From an uncultured Clostridia bacterium (GTDB taxonomy: Bacteria > Bacillota > Clostridia > TANB77 > CAG-508), in NCBI GenBank assembly GCA_934141445.1, contig CAKPCF010000007.1:1-64000 (forward strand): a stretch of DNA of 64,000 bases. Direction: 5' to 3'. The translations under genes and the position numbers were made by a program. The notes beneath the pieces are model-generated. The model made no database searches and was not told the DNA's origin. It saw only the letters and a list, made by a program, of their open reading frames with translations. This document shows, one piece after another, positions 45,973 through 55,001 of this stretch (its first letter is position 1; the number at the start of each line of letters is the position of its first letter).

Positions 45973-47163
45973 CTATTCTTTTATGGTAGCTTTTTTAGTT
46001 CCATCTTGAAATTTTAAATCAACATCCATACCATTTTTTAAATCTTTTGCTTTAGTAACAAGTTTTCCATCATATTCTGTTAAACAATATCCTCTCGTAA
46101 GAGTTTTTAGTGGACTTAATGTATCTAATTTTGTAATCCATTTCATAGCATTTAATTTAGAATCCTTTAATTTTTGCAATACTAAATTTTCCATTTTTTT
46201 ACAATTATTATCTACAATTTGATATTGTTCTGAAATATGTTGCTTTGGAAATTTATATACCCTTGAGTTCATACACTTTTCATATCTTAATCGCATTATT
46301 TGAGTTTTTCTATTAAGTGCCATTTTTAATCTATTTTTATACAAATTTAAATTATTTTCTAATTCCTTAACATCTGTTACTGCAAGTTCAGCAGCTGCTG
46401 ATGGAGTTGGTGCTCTTAAATCTGCTACAAAATCTGCAATTGTAAAGTCAGTTTCATGTCCAACAGCCGAAATAACTGGTAATTCTGAATTGTATATTGC
46501 TCTTGCAACAATTTCTTCATTAAATGGCCATAAATCTTCTAAAGAACCTCCGCCTCTTGCGACTATAAGTACATCTGCTAATTTCTTTTCATTCATTATT
46601 TTTATAGCATCTGCAATTTTTTCTCCCGCTCCTGGCCCTTGAACAGGTACTGGAAATAATCTTATATTTACATTTGGATTTCTTCTTGTTGAAACATTTA
46701 TTATGTCACGAATAACTGCTCCAGTATTAGATGTTAAAACACCAATTATCTTAGGCATAAAAGGTATTTTCTTTTTATGCTTTTCATCAAAAAGGCCCTC
46801 TAATTGCAATTTCTTTTTTAATTCCTCATAGGCTGTATACAAACTGCCCATTCCATCTTCTTGCATGCCTTTACAGTAAATTTGGTAAACGCCATCTCTT
46901 TCAAATACAGAAACTGTACCATAAACAATAACTTTCATTCCATCTTTAGGCTCAAATTTTAAATTCACCGCAGATGACTTAAACATTATACATTTTATTA
47001 ACGAATTTTCATCTTTCAAAGTAAAATACAAATGACCTGTATAATGATGTTTATAGTTTGATATTTCACCTTTTACCAATACATTATTTAAAAATTCATC
47101 TAATTCTACTTTATCTTTCATATATCGATTTAGTTCAGTAACTGTAATCGGATCAAATTTCAT
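45973..47163 (-). CDS. xseA: Exodeoxyribonuclease VII large subunit
   Basis: A 396-residue protein from ATG 47163 (GGAG 6 nt upstream). An N-terminal OB fold (about 1-100, KGEISNYKHHYTGHLYFTLKD) is followed by the catalytic domain with GVLTSNTGAVIRDI, ARGGGSLEDLWPFNEE, SAVGHETDFTIADFVADLRAPTPSAAAEL and the C-terminal helices with a final RGYCLTEYDGK. It degrades single-stranded DNA in repair. It overlaps the nusB end by 11 nt. Confidence 0.96.
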   Translation of the reverse strand: MKFDPITVTELNRYMKDKVELDEFLNNVLVKGEISNYKHHYTGHLYFTLKDENSLIKCIMFKSSAVNLKFEPKDGMKVIVYGTVSVFERDGVYQIYCKGMQEDGMGSLYTAYEELKKKLQLEGLFDEKHKKKIPFMPKIIGVLTSNTGAVIRDIINVSTRRNPNVNIRLFPVPVQGPGAGEKIADAIKIMNEKKLADVLIVARGGGSLEDLWPFNEEIVARAIYNSELPVISAVGHETDFTIADFVADLRAPTPSAAAELAVTDVKELENNLNLYKNRLKMALNRKTQIMRLRYEKCMNSRVYKFPKQHISEQYQIVDNNCKKMENLVLQKLKDSKLNAMKWITKLDTLSPLKTLTRGYCLTEYDGKLVTKAKDLKNGMDVDLKFQDGTKKATIKE

Positions 47164-47572
47164 TCTTATCTCCATTTAAACCTTTTTCTTTTACAATGCT
47201 AGCAAGTATTCCATTGATAAATACTGGTGCTGAATCATCAGCATATTTCTTAGCTAATTCAACAACTTCATTTATTGCAACTTTATATGGTAAATCTTTA
47301 TAAATCATTTCATAAATTGCAAGTTTTATTAAACTTAAATTTATTTTTGAAATTCTATTCAAGCTCCAATTTTCTTTTAAGTTGCTTGTTATTAAAGAAT
47401 TGATTTGCTCTGTATTTTCTGTAATTCCATCTTTTATATCTTTTAAGTATTCTATAACTTTTTCATCAGTAACTTCATTGTTTTCTAGAAAAATCTCAAT
47501 TTCCTCATCTTTTTGTACTTCCATTTCATAAACAAGCTTAAAAGCAAGTTCTCTCATTGCAGATCTTTGCAT
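47153..47572 (-). CDS. nusB: Transcription antitermination factor NusB
   Basis: A 139-residue all-helical protein with the typical N-terminus RSAMRELAFKLVYEME and the C-terminal PYKVAINEVVELAKKYADDSAPVFINGILASI. It binds boxA RNA with NusE in rRNA antitermination. Gene order asp23-amaP-DUF2273-nusB-xseA is common in Clostridia. Confidence 0.96.
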   Translation of the reverse strand: MQRSAMRELAFKLVYEMEVQKDEEIEIFLENNEVTDEKVIEYLKDIKDGITENTEQINSLITSNLKENWSLNRISKINLSLIKLAIYEMIYKDLPYKVAINEVVELAKKYADDSAPVFINGILASIVKEKGLNGDKNEI

Positions 47573-47599
47573 ATTTTCCTCCTAATTTTGCTTCATATT

Positions 47600-47815
47600 T
47601 TAAAATTTATCAATATATTTTTTTAATGTATCTTTCACAGAATCTTTATTGTTTTGTATGTAATTTCCTAAAAATATACCTCCTACAATTACTATAAGTG
47701 ACAATAGTAATTTGAAAAGCCCTGTACAAACTAATAAAATAGCAATAATTCCACCGATAATAGCACCTTTATATTTTACAATAAAGTCCATAAAACTTTC
47801 TGGTTTTTCTTCCAT
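47600..47815 (-). CDS. DUF2273 small membrane protein
   Basis: Seventy-one residues with a central hydrophobic stretch (about 12-48, GAIIGGIIAILL...GGIFLGNYI) of two helices. The family is found beside Asp23 and AmaP genes, as here (3 bp from amaP). It probably belongs to the same membrane envelope complex. Confidence 0.85.
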   Translation of the reverse strand: MEEKPESFMDFIVKYKGAIIGGIIAILLVCTGLFKLLLSLIVIVGGIFLGNYIQNNKDSVKDTLKKYIDKF

Positions 47816-47817
47816 AA

Positions 47818-48459
47818 TTATTCCTCCCCATTATCAATTTCTTGTTTTACTTCTTCTTTTGTTTCTATAGCTGATTCTGGTTTTGTATTTGCATTTATAT
47901 TTTCTTTTTCATTTTTTGTTTTTACTTTTTTATTTGTAATATTTTTTATTTTGATATTAACTTCTTTTACATCTAAATCAGCAGTCTTTTTCATTGCTTC
48001 TTTTATTCTTTTTTGTAAATCTGTTGATATATCTTTTAAAACAACATCATCACTTACTACTGTTGTTACATAAACCTTTAAATTTCTATCTTTATCTAAA
48101 ACAGTTTTACTAGAAATTGATTCAGCACCTGGAATATTTTTTGATACACCAGCTATTAAATTTTCTAAGCTTTCTTTCGAAATGACTAATTTTCCACTTG
48201 CATTTTCTAATATAATTCCGTTTTTACTTTCATCTTCTGGTTTTAATCTTGCTAAAAGACTTTTAATACCTAACAAAATCAATATTACTGATACAATTAT
48301 TGTAATTCTTGAATATGTTTCATTTTCCATAGTAAAACTTAATGCTCTAACCAAAAAATCTATATGTAATACACTAGTTACTGTTAAAATTGTAATTATT
48401 GATAAGAATATAATAATAATTGAAAATAATCTTAAAGAAAATCTTTCTATTAGTTTCAT
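47818..48459 (-). CDS. amaP: AmaP-type Asp23 membrane anchor
   Basis: A 213-residue protein: two N-terminal membrane helices (about 8-28 and 50-66), then a cytoplasmic Asp23-like domain (about 75-170, SKESLENLIAGVSKNIPGAESI and VYVTTVVSDDVVLKDIS) and a Lys/Glu-rich tail. In Staphylococcus AmaP anchors Asp23 at the membrane; the next gene upstream encodes the Asp23 partner. Ribosome site AGGAGG. Confidence 0.88.
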   Translation of the reverse strand: MKLIERFSLRLFSIIIIFLSIITILTVTSVLHIDFLVRALSFTMENETYSRITIIVSVILILLGIKSLLARLKPEDESKNGIILENASGKLVISKESLENLIAGVSKNIPGAESISSKTVLDKDRNLKVYVTTVVSDDVVLKDISTDLQKRIKEAMKKTADLDVKEVNIKIKNITNKKVKTKNEKENINANTKPESAIETKEEVKQEIDNGEE

Positions 48460-48490
48460 TTTTTCCTCCTATTTTACCACAAATATTTTT

Positions 48491-48922
48491 CTATTTTTCT
48501 TCCTCTTCTTGTTCTTTTTCTGTAATTGCATGAACACCTTGAACATGAACATTTACTTCATTTACTTTTAGTCCTGTCATTGTTTCTACAGATTTCTTTA
48601 CACGTGTTTGAATTTCAAAAGCTACATCTGGAATTCTAGCTCCATATTCAACTATAATGTTTACATCTATTTTTGCTGATTTTTCATCTGCATCTACTTT
48701 TATACCTTTTCCTAAATTTTTCTTTCCAATTAAAGCCTCTGTAATTCCAGCAAAAGTTCCAGACATTCCATACACTCCCTGTACTTCTGAAACAGCAATT
48801 CCAGCATAAGTTGCAATTGCATCATTAGAAATGCGAACACCATCAATACTTGAAATTTCTTCTATATTTTCTGTTTTTTCTTCCTTATCCTCTACTTTTA
48901 TATCTTCTTTGTTTTCTTCCAT
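48491..48922 (-). CDS. asp23: Asp23/Gls24 family envelope stress protein
   Basis: About 143 residues from ATG 48922 (AAAGGAGG upstream; the longer reading from 48979 lacks one). After an acidic N-terminal tail, the Asp23 domain shows RISNDAIATYAGIAVSEVQGVYGM, KGIKVDADEKSAKIDVNIIVEYGARIPDVA and VNEVNVHVQGV. Asp23 proteins form abundant filaments near the membrane linked to cell wall stress. It heads the operon with a strong promoter (48947-48975). Confidence 0.95.
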   Translation of the reverse strand: MEENKEDIKVEDKEEKTENIEEISSIDGVRISNDAIATYAGIAVSEVQGVYGMSGTFAGITEALIGKKNLGKGIKVDADEKSAKIDVNIIVEYGARIPDVAFEIQTRVKKSVETMTGLKVNEVNVHVQGVHAITEKEQEEEEK

Positions 48923-48946
48923 TTGAAAACCTCCTTTTATATAATA

Positions 48947-48975
48947 AGTATAACAATATACCTTTTTTTGTGCAA
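48947..48975 (-). promoter_or_regulatory. Promoter of the asp23 operon
   Basis: On the minus strand TTGCAC (48970-48975) and TATACT (48947-48952) are 17 bp apart, 24 bp before the start codon. The hairpin repeat lies just upstream. Confidence 0.75.
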
Positions 48976-49001
48976 GCAAAATTACTAAAGTTATTACATT
49001 A

Positions 49002-49138
49002 AAATTATATAATATATGTTTTTTATACCTTAGTGTCGCAATCTTCTATTTTTATTTTATATGAAGATTGCTCCATTCGCACTCACTTTGTTCGTTTGGT
49101 CGCTTACGCGGTATTTTCAAACATATATTATATAATTT
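49002..49138 (+). repeat. Hairpin repeat element, copy 3
   Basis: A core of 97 bp (49022-49118) shared with the other two copies sits between perfect 20-bp inverted arms, 49002-49021 and 49119-49138. The inner hairpin is GCAATCTTC with GAAGATTGC; ATACC near the left arm mirrors GGTAT near the right. The element lies 25 bp after the fmt stop and directly before the asp23 promoter. Confidence 0.88.
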
Positions 49139-49163
49139 ATCAGATGCAATATTCCAACATTTT

Positions 49164-50138
49164 TTATTTTAATATATCACCTTCACAAATATTATTTCCT
49201 CTTAAGAAAGAATTTATATCCATCTTTTTAGAATTCTCTCCTTGAATTTCTAATACTGAAATATAGCCATCAATTGCTTTTATGTATAATCCTAATTTAT
49301 CTGAACTATACACAACTTCTCCATTTTGGTATTCTTTTAGTTCTACATTTGAAAGAATTGTTGACATCTCTTTTTCTGATAAAACTTGTACTTTCCAAAA
49401 TTTTATTTTTTTATTATTTAGCATTGAATAAGCACCCATAATAGGGTTTAAACCTCTTACTAAATTTTTAATTGTAATAGCTGTTTGCTCATTCCAATTG
49501 ATCTTTGACATTTCTTTATTTAGCATTGGAGCTAATGTAAAATTTTCTGGTTGAGTTATCCTTTTAGCTGTACCATTTTCAATTTCTTTCAATGTTTTAA
49601 TCAATAAATTTGCTCCAACATTTGAAAGTTTTGACCATAATTCTCCTGTTGTTTCATCTGCTCCAATTTCAACTTTTTCTTGTAAAATGATATCTCCTTC
49701 ATCCATTTTTTCATTCATATACATTGTTGTAATTCCTGTTTCTTTGTCACCATTTAAAATAGCCCACTGTATTGGTGCTGCACCTCTATATTGAGGCAAC
49801 AAAGAGCCATGAACATTTATGCAACCTAAACGAGGAATCTTTAAAAATGATTTAGGTAGAATTTTACCATAAGCTACAACACAAGCTATATCAACATTTA
49901 AGTTTCTAATCTCATTTTTAAAATCCTCGTTATTTGCTATCTTTTCTGGTTGAAATATTTTCAAATTCTTCTCTAATGCATATTCTTTAACTGGTGAATA
50001 TAACATTTTCATTCCTCTACCTTTTGGTCTATCCGGATTTGTTACAACTCCACAAACCTCATATCCATTTTCTACAATTGCTTTTAATGATTCTGCTGCA
50101 AAATCTGGTGTACCCATAAAAAGAATTCTCATTTTCAT
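49164..50138 (-). CDS. fmt: Methionyl-tRNA formyltransferase
   Basis: A 324-residue enzyme that formylates initiator Met-tRNA. Seen: MRILFMGTPDFAAESL, NPDRPKGRG, the catalytic Asn-His-Asp set in INVHGSLLPQYRGAAPIQWAILNGDKETGIT (split: VHGSLLP and GAAPIQ), MDEGDI, and the C-terminal RNA-binding OB domain (about 210-320). It follows def by about 48 bp. The repeat element after its stop separates it from the asp23 operon. Confidence 0.96.
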   Translation of the reverse strand: MKMRILFMGTPDFAAESLKAIVENGYEVCGVVTNPDRPKGRGMKMLYSPVKEYALEKNLKIFQPEKIANNEDFKNEIRNLNVDIACVVAYGKILPKSFLKIPRLGCINVHGSLLPQYRGAAPIQWAILNGDKETGITTMYMNEKMDEGDIILQEKVEIGADETTGELWSKLSNVGANLLIKTLKEIENGTAKRITQPENFTLAPMLNKEMSKINWNEQTAITIKNLVRGLNPIMGAYSMLNNKKIKFWKVQVLSEKEMSTILSNVELKEYQNGEVVYSSDKLGLYIKAIDGYISVLEIQGENSKKMDINSFLRGNNICEGDILK

Positions 50139-50186
50139 ACCTAAAGTTTTATAAAAACTTTTCCCTTCTTTAAAATATCCTAAAAT

Positions 50187-50669
50187 TTATTTATTTTTAT
50201 CTGGTGTAATTGTTTCTAAAGTTCCAGGTTCAACTCTCTTAACAAATACTACTCCGTTTAAATGATCTATTTCATGACATAAAGCTTGTGCTAATAAGTC
50301 TTTTGCTTTTATTCTAACTTTCTTTCCATTTAAGTCTAAAGCTTCAACTAGCACTTCTTTTGGCCTTTTTACTTTGCCAAATTTATTAGGAAAACTCAAA
50401 CATCCTTCATCTACTAATTGTTCGCCTTTTTCTTTTAATATAACTGGATTTACAAGCATATATTGAGTTCCTTCTTCATATAAATCTATTACTATTATTC
50501 TTTTTAAAATTCCTACTTGTGGACCTGCTAGCCCAACTCCATCATATTTATGCATTGTGTCCATCATATCTTGTGCAAGTTCTTTTATTTTATCATCTAT
50601 AACATCTATTTCTCTTGCTCTTTTACTTAATATCTCGTCTCCTTCGTATCTTAAATTTCTAATAGCCAT
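50187..50669 (-). CDS. def: Peptide deformylase
   Basis: A 160-residue metalloprotease that removes the formyl group from new proteins. The three motifs are present: GVGLAGPQVG (about 46-55), DEGCLSFP (about 91-98) with the metal-binding Cys, and CHEIDHLNG (about 134-142) with HExxH. It stands between priA and fmt, the classical order. Confidence 0.97.
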   Translation of the reverse strand: MAIRNLRYEGDEILSKRAREIDVIDDKIKELAQDMMDTMHKYDGVGLAGPQVGILKRIIVIDLYEEGTQYMLVNPVILKEKGEQLVDEGCLSFPNKFGKVKRPKEVLVEALDLNGKKVRIKAKDLLAQALCHEIDHLNGVVFVKRVEPGTLETITPDKNK

Positions 50670-50684
50670 ATCTCTATCTCCTTT

Positions 50685-52922
50685 TTATATCATATTATTC
50701 GGATTGATATCTACTGTAATAGTTGTATCTTTTATTTTGCCAATTACATTTTCTTCCATACTATATTTTATACAATCAATCAATTTTAGATTCACTTTTC
50801 CCTTTAAAATCATTCGATACCTATATTTATTTTGTATTTTATCTACTGGTGCTGGAACAGGTTTGTATAAAATATTTTTTTGCTTATCTAAAATACTATT
50901 TAAAGCATTATACATTTTTAGTGAAACTTTTTGAATTTCAGATAAATTTTTTCCATTAAACCTAATTAGTATTATATCGCAAAAAGGCGGATAATTCAAC
51001 CTTTTTCTTAAATCCAACTCCAAATTAAAAAATTCTTCATAATTTTGTTTTTGTGCTAAAGTTATGGCATAATGATCCGGATTGTATGTCTGAATATATA
51101 CTCTTCCTTTTTTATTTTCCCTTCCCGCTCTTCCTGCAACTTGTACAATTGTTTGAAATGTTCTTTCTGCTGATTTATAATCTTCAATATTCAAAGCACC
51201 ATCAGCTGATACAACACCAACTAATGTAACATTTGGAAAATGATGTCCTTTTACAACCATCTGTGTTCCAACTAATATATCTATATTTTCATCTCTAAAT
51301 TTTCCTAAAATCTCTTCATAGGAATTTTTCTTTCCTACTGTATCAATATCCATTCTTATTGTTGAAGCTGTTGGAAATAATTTATGAATTTCATCTTCTA
51401 ATTTTTGTGTTCCAGTACCAAAATATTTTATTTTATCACTATTACATTCTGGGCATTTTGTCATAACAGCAGTTTCATATCCACAATAATGGCATTTTAA
51501 TTTGTTTTCATATTTATGATATGTTAAACTAATATTGCAATTTTTACATTTTGCAACATAGCCACAGCTTCTACACATTATAAAAGTAGAAAAACCCCTC
51601 CTATTCAAAAATAATATAGTTTGCTCTTTATTTTGCAAATTTCTTTTTATTTCTTCTTGCAATTCTGTACTAAGCATTGAACGATTGCCCTTTGAAAGTT
51701 CATATCTCAAATCAATTATTTGAGTATCTGGCAATTCTGCTCTATTGGCTCTTTTAGTTAATTTATAAAGTTCATAATCTCTTTTTTTCGCATGATAAAA
51801 GCTATTTATTTCTGGAGTAGCACTTCCTAATACTAAAGGACAATTTGATTTTTCGGCAATATATTTAGCAAGTTCCTTTGCATTATATTTAGGAGTCATT
51901 TCAGATTTATAACTTGCATCATGTTCTTCATCAATTATAATTATTCCTAAATTTTGAACAGGTGCAAAAATTGCTGAACGAGCACCTATTACAATTTTAG
52001 CTTCATTTCTCTTTATCTTTTGCCATTCATCAAACCTTTCCCCATTTGATAATTTACTATGTAAAACTGCAATTTTTTCTCCGAATCTAGCAAGAAATCT
52101 ATCAACCATCTGTGGTGTAAGTGAAATTTCTGGAACTAGTACTATTGCTGATTTGTTTAATTTTAAGGCTGATTCAATTAGTTGCAAATAAATTTCTGTT
52201 TTTCCAGAACCTGTTACGCCATATATCAAATTAGTTGAATATTCATTATTTTCAATACAATAATTTATTCCATCAAAACATACTTGTTGCTCTTCTGTTA
52301 ATATTTTTTTCTCATCTCTTTCAATATTTTTATTAACAAAAGGATTTCTTTCGATTTGCTCTGAAATAAAATCTATATATCCATTCTTGTTTAAAGTTTG
52401 TAAAACACTTTTGCTTACATCTGCTAAACTTTCTAAATCTACCACATAAATTCCATCATTTTTCAATAAAAAATTTAATGCACGTTTCTGCTTTTCACTT
52501 TTAATTTTATTATTTGCTAATTCTTCTTCTATTTCCCCTTTTTGCTTTTTTAAATATACAAAATTTCCTAGCTTTTCTTTTGTTCTATTTTCCGTTTCTT
52601 TTGCACCAGTGCCTGGTGGCAACATTAGTTTTATACAATCTGAAATATTACAAAAATACTTTCTTGCCATTAGTTTTGCAAGTAAAATTTTTTCTTCTGT
52701 TAAACTTTCTTCTTCATCAATTTTTGCAATTTCCTTATTTGCAAATTCTGATTTTTCTTTAATTCCAATTACAAAACCATCTTCTAATTTTTTTCCGTTT
52801 CCAAATGGCACAAAAATTCTTGAACCTACTTTTATAGCATTTTCAAGCGAATTTGGAATTATATAATCAAATATTCTATTAAGTGCTCTTGCATTACTAT
52901 TTATTATTATTTCAGCGTACAT
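50685..52922 (-). CDS. priA: Primosomal replication protein N' (PriA helicase)
   Basis: A 745-residue helicase that reloads replisomes at stalled forks. An N-terminal DNA-binding domain (about 1-105), helicase core with Walker A YGVTGSGKTE (about 239-248), Walker B IDEEHDASYK, SATPEI, and the zinc domain CRSCGYVAKCKNC / CHYCG / CPEC (about 450-500), then QVAGRAGRENKKG as helicase motif VI. Length matches the family. It heads the priA-def-fmt unit after a terminator at 52973. Confidence 0.97.
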   Translation of the reverse strand: MYAEIIINSNARALNRIFDYIIPNSLENAIKVGSRIFVPFGNGKKLEDGFVIGIKEKSEFANKEIAKIDEEESLTEEKILLAKLMARKYFCNISDCIKLMLPPGTGAKETENRTKEKLGNFVYLKKQKGEIEEELANNKIKSEKQKRALNFLLKNDGIYVVDLESLADVSKSVLQTLNKNGYIDFISEQIERNPFVNKNIERDEKKILTEEQQVCFDGINYCIENNEYSTNLIYGVTGSGKTEIYLQLIESALKLNKSAIVLVPEISLTPQMVDRFLARFGEKIAVLHSKLSNGERFDEWQKIKRNEAKIVIGARSAIFAPVQNLGIIIIDEEHDASYKSEMTPKYNAKELAKYIAEKSNCPLVLGSATPEINSFYHAKKRDYELYKLTKRANRAELPDTQIIDLRYELSKGNRSMLSTELQEEIKRNLQNKEQTILFLNRRGFSTFIMCRSCGYVAKCKNCNISLTYHKYENKLKCHYCGYETAVMTKCPECNSDKIKYFGTGTQKLEDEIHKLFPTASTIRMDIDTVGKKNSYEEILGKFRDENIDILVGTQMVVKGHHFPNVTLVGVVSADGALNIEDYKSAERTFQTIVQVAGRAGRENKKGRVYIQTYNPDHYAITLAQKQNYEEFFNLELDLRKRLNYPPFCDIILIRFNGKNLSEIQKVSLKMYNALNSILDKQKNILYKPVPAPVDKIQNKYRYRMILKGKVNLKLIDCIKYSMEENVIGKIKDTTITVDINPNNMI

Positions 52923-52972
52923 ATTCTCTCCCTACAATGCTACTATTTTACCATAATTCAAAATTTAAGTAA

Positions 52973-53003
52973 AGAAAAATATGAGCCTTTTAAAACTCAT
53001 ATT
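52973..53003 (-). terminator. Terminator upstream of priA
   Basis: AATATGAG (52978-52985) pairs with CTCATATT (52996-53003) over a 10-nt loop; five Ts follow on the minus strand. It ends the yicC-remA-rpoZ-kinase transcript. Confidence 0.8.
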
Positions 53004-53013
53004 CCTTGCAATT

Positions 53014-53574
53014 TTATTCACTTAACCATTCTTCATAGCCATCTAAAATTTTTTCTTTAACTTCTTCCGGAGTTAATTTAGTTGTATCTACAACTAAATC
53101 ATAGTTATTTAAGTCTTCTTTATGTATGCCATATACATTAAAGTATCTTTCATTTTCCATTTTATATCTTCTTTGCATATCTGCTTTTTGTTCTTCAACA
53201 GTTTCAAATTTTTCTGTATCTTTTCTATTAGCATCATTAAATGCTCTTTTAGCAGCTTCATCAATATCTATTGTAAGATATACCTTAAATGAATTTGGTA
53301 CTGCATACCAGCCAAGTCTTGCATCAATAATAAAGTTATTATGCTCTTCTGCATATTCTGCTGCACTTTTTTCAATTTGTCTATCTATTTCTGGGTGTGC
53401 TGTTAAATATTCATTAAAACTTGTAATATCTAGTCCTTTGTCTTTAGCTAATTTACGAGCATATTCTCCATTTCTATAAATAGAATAATCTAATTCTTCT
53501 GCTAATAATTTAGAAACAGTACCTTTTCCACTAGCAAGTTCTCCTGAAATTGAAATTACGCATTTCTTTTCCAT
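53014..53574 (-). CDS. Cytidylate kinase-like protein
   Basis: A 186-residue P-loop kinase: SGELASGKGTVSKLLAEEL (Walker A about 10-17), NGEYARKLAKDKGLD, IIDARLGW with an Asp/Arg pair, and YLTIDIDEAAKRA. It resembles the short Cmk-like (AAA_33/cytidylate kinase 2) group found in archaea and some bacteria, rather than guanylate kinase. gmk usually stands at this place beside remA and rpoZ; the substrate here is unproven. Confidence 0.75.
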   Translation of the reverse strand: MEKKCVISISGELASGKGTVSKLLAEELDYSIYRNGEYARKLAKDKGLDITSFNEYLTAHPEIDRQIEKSAAEYAEEHNNFIIDARLGWYAVPNSFKVYLTIDIDEAAKRAFNDANRKDTEKFETVEEQKADMQRRYKMENERYFNVYGIHKEDLNNYDLVVDTTKLTPEEVKEKILDGYEEWLSE

Positions 53575-53585
53575 ATATGTCTCCT

Positions 53586-53813
53586 TTATTGTTCTTCTTT
53601 TTCTGATGCTTGTTGTGATGCATCATCTAATTTAACTTTTCCTTCTGAAATTTCCCAAACTGCAAGTGTAACAGGAGATTTATCCTCTGGATGATCTGTA
53701 AGGACAGGTGCTCCTTGTGCAATTTGTCTTGCTCTTTTTGATGTGATTGTAATTAACTCAAATCTATCATCAATAATTTTTAATAATTCTGTAACTGGTG
53801 GTTTTACTAACAT
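53586..53813 (-). CDS. rpoZ: RNA polymerase omega subunit
   Basis: A 75-residue protein with MLVKPPVTELL, DDRFELITITSKRARQIA and the later SPVTLAVWEISEGKV. Omega stabilises the beta-prime subunit. The position after remA and before a nucleotide kinase is typical except for the missing gmk. Confidence 0.93.
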   Translation of the reverse strand: MLVKPPVTELLKIIDDRFELITITSKRARQIAQGAPVLTDHPEDKSPVTLAVWEISEGKVKLDDASQQASEKEEQ

Positions 53814-53847
53814 TTTAACTTCCTCCTAAATTTATTTTTTATAATTA

Positions 53848-54102
53848 TTATTCTTCACCATTTGTATCATCATTGTCAACTCTACTAGCAACTGTTTCTG
53901 GTTGCACTGCAGATAAAATAACATGACCTGAATCCATAATGATAACTGATCTTGTTCTTCTTCCATAAGTTGCATCAATAGCCATTTTTGAATCTTTTGC
54001 TTCTTGAACAATTCTTTTAATTGGTGCAGATTCTGGACTAACTATTGATATTATCCTTTCAGCAGAAACAATATTTCCAAATCCTATGTTAACTAATTTC
54101 AT
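53848..54102 (-). CDS. remA: RemA (DUF370) biofilm matrix regulator
   Basis: An 84-residue DNA-binding protein with the family sequence [27 protein letters not shown] split here as [14 protein letters not shown] and SPESAPIKR, then [22 protein letters not shown]. RemA controls matrix and osmoprotection genes in Bacillus. It follows yicC by 20 bp. Confidence 0.95.
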   Translation of the reverse strand: MKLVNIGFGNIVSAERIISIVSPESAPIKRIVQEAKDSKMAIDATYGRRTRSVIIMDSGHVILSAVQPETVASRVDNDDTNGEE

Positions 54103-54122
54103 AAAAGCTCCCTCCTTTGAAA

Positions 54123-54998
54123 TTACTCTATATTTTGTATTTGTTCTCTTATGTTTTCTATTTCTGTTTTGATATCAATAACTCTATTTGTTATTTCTAA
54201 ACAATTAGCTTTTGAACCTATTGTATTTGTTTCTCTGTTCATTTCTTGAACAAGAAAATCAAATTTTTTGCCAATAGGGGAATCACCTTTTAGTAATTGC
54301 TTGAACTGTAATATATGACTTCTAAGTCTTGTAAGTTCTTCTTCTATTGAACACTTATCAGAATATATAACAATTTCTTGTGCTAATCTATTCTCATCTA
54401 CTACATCAGTTTGTAATAGTTCTTTAACTCTCACTTCTAATTTTTCTATATATTCTTTTACTAAAGTTGAAGAATACTTTGAAATTTCTTCGACTTTAGT
54501 TTCAATCCATAGAATTCTTTTTTCTATGTCTTCTGCCAATTTACTTCCTTCAATTTCTCTCATTTGTACAAATTTGCTAATTGCTTCATCAAGTGCAATA
54601 TTTAGCTCTTGCTTAATAAGCTCTTCTTGAGATTCTTCATCAATATTAAGTATGTCTGGAAGTTTTGCAACTTCCATAACATTTACATTATTTTGAATAC
54701 CTGTTTCATTTGCTAAATCATTTAATTGTTTTATGTACATTTTAGCAAGTTCTTTATTTAACTTTATTTCAATACCTTTGTCACTATAATTTTCAAAAGT
54801 TATAAAAACATCAATTTTTCCTCTAGCAATAGAACTCGAAATTTTCTTTCTTATTCCATCCTCTAAACTATTAAAAAAACGTGGCATTTTAATTGAAATA
54901 TCATTATATTTATGATTTACTGCCTTTATTTCAACTGTATAAATTCTACCTTCATTTTCATATTTTCCACGACCAAAACCGGTCATACTTTTTATCAT
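54123..54998 (-). CDS. yicC: YicC/YloC family endoribonuclease
   Basis: A 291-residue protein. N-terminal [11 protein letters not shown] with [19 protein letters not shown], and the C-terminal DUF1732 part [65 protein letters not shown] (several motifs in a row). YicC proteins were shown to be endoribonucleases. It starts the block yicC-remA-rpoZ. Confidence 0.95.
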   Translation of the reverse strand: MIKSMTGFGRGKYENEGRIYTVEIKAVNHKYNDISIKMPRFFNSLEDGIRKKISSSIARGKIDVFITFENYSDKGIEIKLNKELAKMYIKQLNDLANETGIQNNVNVMEVAKLPDILNIDEESQEELIKQELNIALDEAISKFVQMREIEGSKLAEDIEKRILWIETKVEEISKYSSTLVKEYIEKLEVRVKELLQTDVVDENRLAQEIVIYSDKCSIEEELTRLRSHILQFKQLLKGDSPIGKKFDFLVQEMNRETNTIGSKANCLEITNRVIDIKTEIENIREQIQNIE

Positions 54999-55001
54999 TT
55001 T

